Positions 60,129-64,000 of a stretch of DNA of 64,000 nucleotides are shown here, piece by piece; within the stretch, counting starts at the first letter, position 1; each line of letters begins with the position of its first letter. Under the pieces are notes generated by a model. It was not told the origin of the DNA and did not search any database. It worked only from the letters and a program-made list of their open reading frames with translations. The stretch comes from Pseudomonas duriflava (lineage in GTDB: Bacteria > Pseudomonadota > Gammaproteobacteria > Pseudomonadales > Pseudomonadaceae), in assembly GCF_007830155.1 (NCBI RefSeq), contig NZ_VLKY01000008.1, forward strand, positions 62,001-126,000, written 5' to 3'. A program made the translations under genes and the position numbers.

Positions 60129-61046
60129 ATGCACGCGCAATTGGAAACCTGTCTGCAAGCTGTCGACAGGGTTCTTCTGGGCAAGGACAGACAGGTGCGG
60201 TTAGCAATGACCTGTCTATTGGCTAAAGGACATCTATTGATTGAGGACTTGCCCGGAATGGGCAAGACAACGTTGAGTCATGCACTGGCCAAGGTGCTGG
60301 GGCTATCTTTTCAACGTATCCAGTTCACGTCTGACCTCTTGCCAGGTGACATCCTGGGAACCTCTGTGTTCGACAAGGATACCGGGCAATTCGTCTTTCA
60401 TCCTGGGCCAGTGTTTACTGAGTTGCTGCTGGCTGATGAAATCAACCGGGCTACGCCTAAAAGTCAGAGTGCCTTGCTGGAGGCGATGGAGGAAGGACAG
60501 GTCACTATTGAGGGGGCAACACGTCCGCTGCCTGAGCCCTTTTTTGTCATTGCTACACAAAACCCTATTACGCAGGGCGGTACGTTTGCCTTGCCTGAGT
60601 CCCAGCTTGATCGCTTCTTGATGCGTTTATCGTTAGGGTACCCCGGCCGTGCCGCAGAGCGTGCGCTATTGCTGGGTGGCTCGGGGCGCGAGCAGCTTCC
60701 TAAGCTGGAGGCCCTATTGGATCACAGCCAATTGGCAGCAATCCAGGATGAGGTGCCTAAAATCTATGCTAGTGATGCGGTTATCGATTATGTGCTCCGC
60801 CTGGTCGATGCCACACGAACTCAGCCAGCATTTGCGCTGGGCTTGTCGCCACGTGGAAGTCTGGCTCTGCTGAGTGCGGCGCGTGCCTGGGCGCTATTGG
60901 AGGGGCGTGATTATGTCATCCCCGAGGACGTACAAACCGTGTTGCCTTCTGTAGCTGGACACCGTTTACGTGACCGGGCCGATCCGGCTGGCCAAGGTGG
61001 TAATGCTCTGGTGCAATGGCTGCTACGTGAAATTCCGGCGCTCTAG
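60129..61046 (+). CDS. MoxR family AAA+ ATPase
   Basis: AAA+ ATPase (305 residues) of the MoxR group, chaperone-like proteins that mature or activate partner complexes. Walker A is LPGMGKTT (about residues 40-47), Walker B is LLADEINRATPKSQSALLEAM, sensor 1 is VIATQNPIT, and sensor 2 lies in LSPRGSLALLSAARAWAL. ATG with GGGAGAG upstream. It heads a three-gene operon with a DUF58 protein (3-base gap) and TgpA, a conserved order in pseudomonads. Confidence 0.92.
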   Translation: MHAQLETCLQAVDRVLLGKDRQVRLAMTCLLAKGHLLIEDLPGMGKTTLSHALAKVLGLSFQRIQFTSDLLPGDILGTSVFDKDTGQFVFHPGPVFTELLLADEINRATPKSQSALLEAMEEGQVTIEGATRPLPEPFFVIATQNPITQGGTFALPESQLDRFLMRLSLGYPGRAAERALLLGGSGREQLPKLEALLDHSQLAAIQDEVPKIYASDAVIDYVLRLVDATRTQPAFALGLSPRGSLALLSAARAWALLEGRDYVIPEDVQTVLPSVAGHRLRDRADPAGQGGNALVQWLLREIPAL

Positions 61047-61049
61047 TTC

Positions 61050-62006
61050 ATGAAAATACCAGACTGTTTTAGGCATTTCTGGATGGCATGGATTGATAGG
61101 CGGATACCGGCTGCAGCTTCCCTGGAGTTACGCCAGAAGCGTATCTTTATCCTGCCAACACAACAGGGAATGGCTTTTATTGCCGCCTTGTTTCTGATGC
61201 TGCTGGCTGCAATCAACTACCAGAACAGCCTTGCCTACGGCCTGACCTTTCTTTTAGGTTCAGTATTCCTTCTTACCATACTGCACACCTACCGGAACCT
61301 GGCGGGATTGAGGCTTACTGCACATGGGAGTGCTACTGCTTTTGTAGATGAGCCGGTGCGTTTTCAGATACGCCTTGATGGGCAACGGCCTCATCAAGCC
61401 ATTGCTATCGGCTGGCAGCCGAACGATATGCTTTACACCGACGTGGAGGTAGGTGAAAGCGCAGACATAGACCTGTTTCTGACTCCTGGGCAGCGGGGGT
61501 GGCTCAAACCAGGTCGGGTACGTGTCGAAAGTCGTTTTCCACTAGGGTTAATGGTGGCCTGGAGCTGGTTGGACCTTGATCAGCGTGCCCTAATCTATCC
61601 CAAGCCTTTGGCAGGCGATTTGCCTTTGTCAGTGGGTAGCGAGGCCGATAAACACGAGGGGGCTCGTTCTCAAGGGGCAGGGGTCGATGATTTTTTGGGA
61701 CTTAAACCCTACCAGGCGGGCGATTCGCGACGGCGTCTCGATTGGAAAGCATATTCGCGCGGGCAGGGGCTGCTGGTCAGAAACTTTGCGACGTTGACGG
61801 GTAGCGATCTCTGGCTCGATTTCACTCTGCTGGATGGCGATGTAGAAATGCGATTGTCAAGGCTCTGTCATTGGGTGTTGGCCTGTTCCGCCAATCAACA
61901 GAGCTTTGGCCTTCGGTTGCCGAATATTACCTTGCCACCTGCTGCAGGTGAGGCACATCGTGAAGCGGCATTACGTGCGCTGGCCTTGTACGGAGCGGCC
62001 CGATGA
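61050..62006 (+). CDS. DUF58 domain-containing protein
   Basis: Membrane-anchored protein (318 residues) with two adjacent helices (about residues 37-52 and 57-77) and a C-terminal DUF58 domain (a von Willebrand A-like fold). The DUF58 core LGLKPYQAGDSRRRLDWKAYSRGQGLLVR is intact (about residues 210-240). It is encoded with a MoxR ATPase, the usual partner that is thought to act on the metal-binding A-like domain. It ends four bases into tgpA. Confidence 0.9.
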   Translation: MKIPDCFRHFWMAWIDRRIPAAASLELRQKRIFILPTQQGMAFIAALFLMLLAAINYQNSLAYGLTFLLGSVFLLTILHTYRNLAGLRLTAHGSATAFVDEPVRFQIRLDGQRPHQAIAIGWQPNDMLYTDVEVGESADIDLFLTPGQRGWLKPGRVRVESRFPLGLMVAWSWLDLDQRALIYPKPLAGDLPLSVGSEADKHEGARSQGAGVDDFLGLKPYQAGDSRRRLDWKAYSRGQGLLVRNFATLTGSDLWLDFTLLDGDVEMRLSRLCHWVLACSANQQSFGLRLPNITLPPAAGEAHREAALRALALYGAAR

Positions 62007-63997
62007 GTGCGATGCAGCACATTCCGCGGGTTGCTCTTACCTGGTTGCTGGTTGCTCAGGTTCTAGTCATTCTGCCTCATCTTGGACACGTACCTCTGTG
62101 GATTGTAGGGCTTTGGCTTGGCTGTGCTGGTTGGCGAGTCCAGCAGTTCAGAATGCGTGCGCGTGCGCCTCGGCGGTTGGAGAAAGTTGGTCTGATGTTG
62201 GCCGCTGGCATAGGCGTTTGGTTGGCAGGTGGTTCTATCATCGGGCTTGAAGGCGGCACTGTCCTGTTGATTGCTATGTTCGTGTTGAAACTGGTCGAGA
62301 TGAATACTCGGCGTGATGCCCTCGTAGTGATCTTCCTAGGTTTTTTTGCTGTTGTTATCGCTTATTTATTTAACGACAGCGTTCTAGCTGCCTCATATAG
62401 CCTGTTGCCTGTAGCGGCCTTGCTGGCCTCGCTGATTGGGCTGCAACAAAGTCGCTTTGCTACTCGCCCATGGGCCAGTCTCAAGTTGGCGACTGTTCTG
62501 CTGCTCCAAGCCGTTCCCCTTATGATCGTTCTGTTCCTGTTTTTCCCCCGCCTGGGACCATTGTGGTCTATGCCGCAGGCGGGAGACAAAGCCGTGACCG
62601 GCCTATCGGACACCATTGCGCCTGGCGAAATTGCTGAACTATCGCAGTCGACTGAGCGTGCTTTTCGGGTGAGCTTCGAAGGTCCTGTACCGCCCCGTAC
62701 ATTGCTCTATTGGCGTGCCGTGACCTTTGAACGTTTTGATGGGCAGCGTTGGTCTATCAGTCCGAACTCCGCCTATTTGCCTTCTCCTTCCTGGCAGCCT
62801 GTTGGAGTGCCGCTTCGGTATACCGTCATCATGGAGCCCAGTAGGCGACCGTGGCTTTTCGCGCTGGATGTTCCGCAGACCAGCTTGGCAGACGTCAAGC
62901 TGGCTAGCGACTTTCACCTGCATCGCCGTGTGCCAGTCAATGTTCCTCTCATGTATTCGGTGAGCTCTTGGCCGCAGGCGACACGAGAACTGACATTGAG
63001 TCCAGCCGTGTTGCAGCAATCACTTCAATTACCCGCGAAAGGCGATCCGCGTACTCGGGCGTGGGCACAAGCGCTGCGGCAGCGTTATGCTGAACCTCAC
63101 GCCCTCATTGCTGCCATTTTGGCAACCTTTCGTACCGAGCCTTTCGTCTACACGCTTAAGCCTCCGGCCGGTGGGGAAAATGCTAACGATGCTTTCCTGT
63201 TTGATCACCGGCGGGGGTTTTGTGCCCATTATGCCGGCGCCATGACCTTTCTCTTGCGCGCTGCAGGTATTCCGGCCCGTATGGTGGCTGGTTACCAAGG
63301 CGGTGAGTTCAATCCTACAGGTCAGTATCTAACCGTACGTCAACTCGATGCCCATGCATGGGTGGAATATTGGTTGCCGGGGCGCGGCTGGGTCAGTGCT
63401 GACCCTACAGCCCAGGTTGCTCCGGAACGTATCGAGCAGGGACTGGAAGAGGCTTTGGGCAGTGTCCGGGGCGAAGGCGCCTTTCTGGAGCAGTCACCAT
63501 TTTCACCCATGCGTTATCGGCAATTCGCCTGGTTGAACGAGGCACGCTTGAACTGGGATCGTCTGAATTACAGTTGGCAGCGGTGGGTATTAGGCTATCA
63601 AGCTGAAACTCAGAGTACGCTCTTGCGTAACTGGTTTGGCCGGCTCGATACAACTGTATTCGTCGTGGCGCTTGTCAGTGGGATGGTCATACTGCTCAGC
63701 CTTGCGGGGCTCTGGCTATTCAAGCCTTGGCAACGGGAGCGCGATACTCATAAGAGGATTTTTTCCCGTTTTGAGCGTTTACTGCAAAGACATGGCTTGA
63801 AACGGGAGACAGGCGAGGGTGCGCATGCCTTTACGCAACGGGCAATGCAGGCATTACCTAAGCAGGCAGAGCAGATCAAGGCGTTTGGCTTGGAATTCGA
63901 AAGGCAGCGCTATGGTCATGAATCGCATGACTCTTCTGTGCTTGAACGCCACTTACAAGCAGTAAAGAGGAGCTTATCTCACTCGCAGAGAGAATAG
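62003..63997 (+). CDS. tgpA: Transglutaminase-like membrane protein TgpA (DUF3488)
   Basis: Inner-membrane protein (664 residues). The N-terminal third has about six transmembrane helices (DUF3488), the middle is periplasmic, and the transglutaminase core carries catalytic Cys407 (RRGFCAHYAGAMTFLLRAAGIPARMVAGYQ), His in DAHAWVEYW and Asp in VSADPTA. A last helix (VALVSGMVILLSLAGLWLF) precedes a C-terminal DUF4129-like tail. In P. aeruginosa TgpA (PA2873) is reported essential; its substrate is not settled. Third gene of the MoxR/DUF58 operon; the stop falls three bases before the window ends. Confidence 0.92.
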   Translation: MSAMQHIPRVALTWLLVAQVLVILPHLGHVPLWIVGLWLGCAGWRVQQFRMRARAPRRLEKVGLMLAAGIGVWLAGGSIIGLEGGTVLLIAMFVLKLVEMNTRRDALVVIFLGFFAVVIAYLFNDSVLAASYSLLPVAALLASLIGLQQSRFATRPWASLKLATVLLLQAVPLMIVLFLFFPRLGPLWSMPQAGDKAVTGLSDTIAPGEIAELSQSTERAFRVSFEGPVPPRTLLYWRAVTFERFDGQRWSISPNSAYLPSPSWQPVGVPLRYTVIMEPSRRPWLFALDVPQTSLADVKLASDFHLHRRVPVNVPLMYSVSSWPQATRELTLSPAVLQQSLQLPAKGDPRTRAWAQALRQRYAEPHALIAAILATFRTEPFVYTLKPPAGGENANDAFLFDHRRGFCAHYAGAMTFLLRAAGIPARMVAGYQGGEFNPTGQYLTVRQLDAHAWVEYWLPGRGWVSADPTAQVAPERIEQGLEEALGSVRGEGAFLEQSPFSPMRYRQFAWLNEARLNWDRLNYSWQRWVLGYQAETQSTLLRNWFGRLDTTVFVVALVSGMVILLSLAGLWLFKPWQRERDTHKRIFSRFERLLQRHGLKRETGEGAHAFTQRAMQALPKQAEQIKAFGLEFERQRYGHESHDSSVLERHLQAVKRSLSHSQRE

Positions 63998-64000
63998 GCA

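Overview
The window is a stretch of bacterial core chromosome from a member of Pseudomonadaceae, almost certainly Pseudomonas in the broad sense. Gene content and order follow the Pseudomonas aeruginosa PA3014-to-PA2950 region closely (fadBA, topA, sulA-lexA, psrA, nagZ, mfd, lolCDE, comEC, lpxK, kdsB, murB, rne, rluC, the fab cluster, pilZ, tatD, etf genes). Base composition looks clearly lower in G+C than most pseudomonads (my reading is low to mid fifties percent, not computed), so a moderate-GC lineage is likely. I see no rRNA, tRNA, insertion sequence, prophage, integrase or CRISPR array.

Layout. 1-3256: fadB (5' end off the window) and fadA. 3317-7292: DUF1653 gene, topA, two small conserved genes. 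7293-9287: the sulA/lexA SOS operon, divergent from psrA. 9407-14651: nagZ, a methylthioinosine phosphorylase, and convergent mfd. 14807-19463: glyceraldehyde-3-phosphate dehydrogenase, sthA, and a reverse-strand PilZ/hypothetical/phosphodiesterase operon. 19697-25295: lolC-lolD-lolE and comEC. 25347-29892: exbB-exbD-lpxK-trm112-kdsB-LMW phosphatase-murB, an envelope-biogenesis operon with many overlapping ends. 29954-34596: rne and rluC, divergent across a 563-base non-coding region that looks like the long RNase E leader. 34589-46967: HAD phosphatase, sppA, maf, yceD-rpmF-plsX-fabD-fabG-acpP-fabF-pabC-mltG-tmk-holB-pilZ-tatD. 46979-49112: a probable RgsA sRNA, a class-V aminotransferase and a TetR regulator. 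49170-55063: moaA, two conserved small genes, etfQO divergent from etfBA. 55209-63997: two envelope lipoproteins, a MocR-type regulator, small membrane and lipoprotein genes, pyrF, and a MoxR/DUF58/TgpA operon that ends three bases before the window edge.

How it fits together. A fatty-acid theme runs through the window. FadBA performs beta-oxidation, EtfBA/EtfQO passes its electrons to the quinone pool, and PsrA is the acyl-CoA-sensing repressor known to control these genes. A perfect palindrome sits on the psrA promoter and a matching CAAAC-N4-GTTTG box lies between etfQO and etfBA. The opposing arm is the plsX-fabD-fabG-acpP-fabF synthesis cluster. Envelope assembly is the other main theme (Lol, LpxK/KdsB, MurB, MltG, NagZ).

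I found no clearly new biological system. The signals most worth a second look are regulatory: an almost perfect sigma-70 promoter ending ten bases before the yceD start codon (a possible leaderless mRNA), a roughly 500-base rne leader, the RgsA-like sRNA, the paired LexA boxes, the PsrA boxes and the inverted/direct repeat before the MocR gene.
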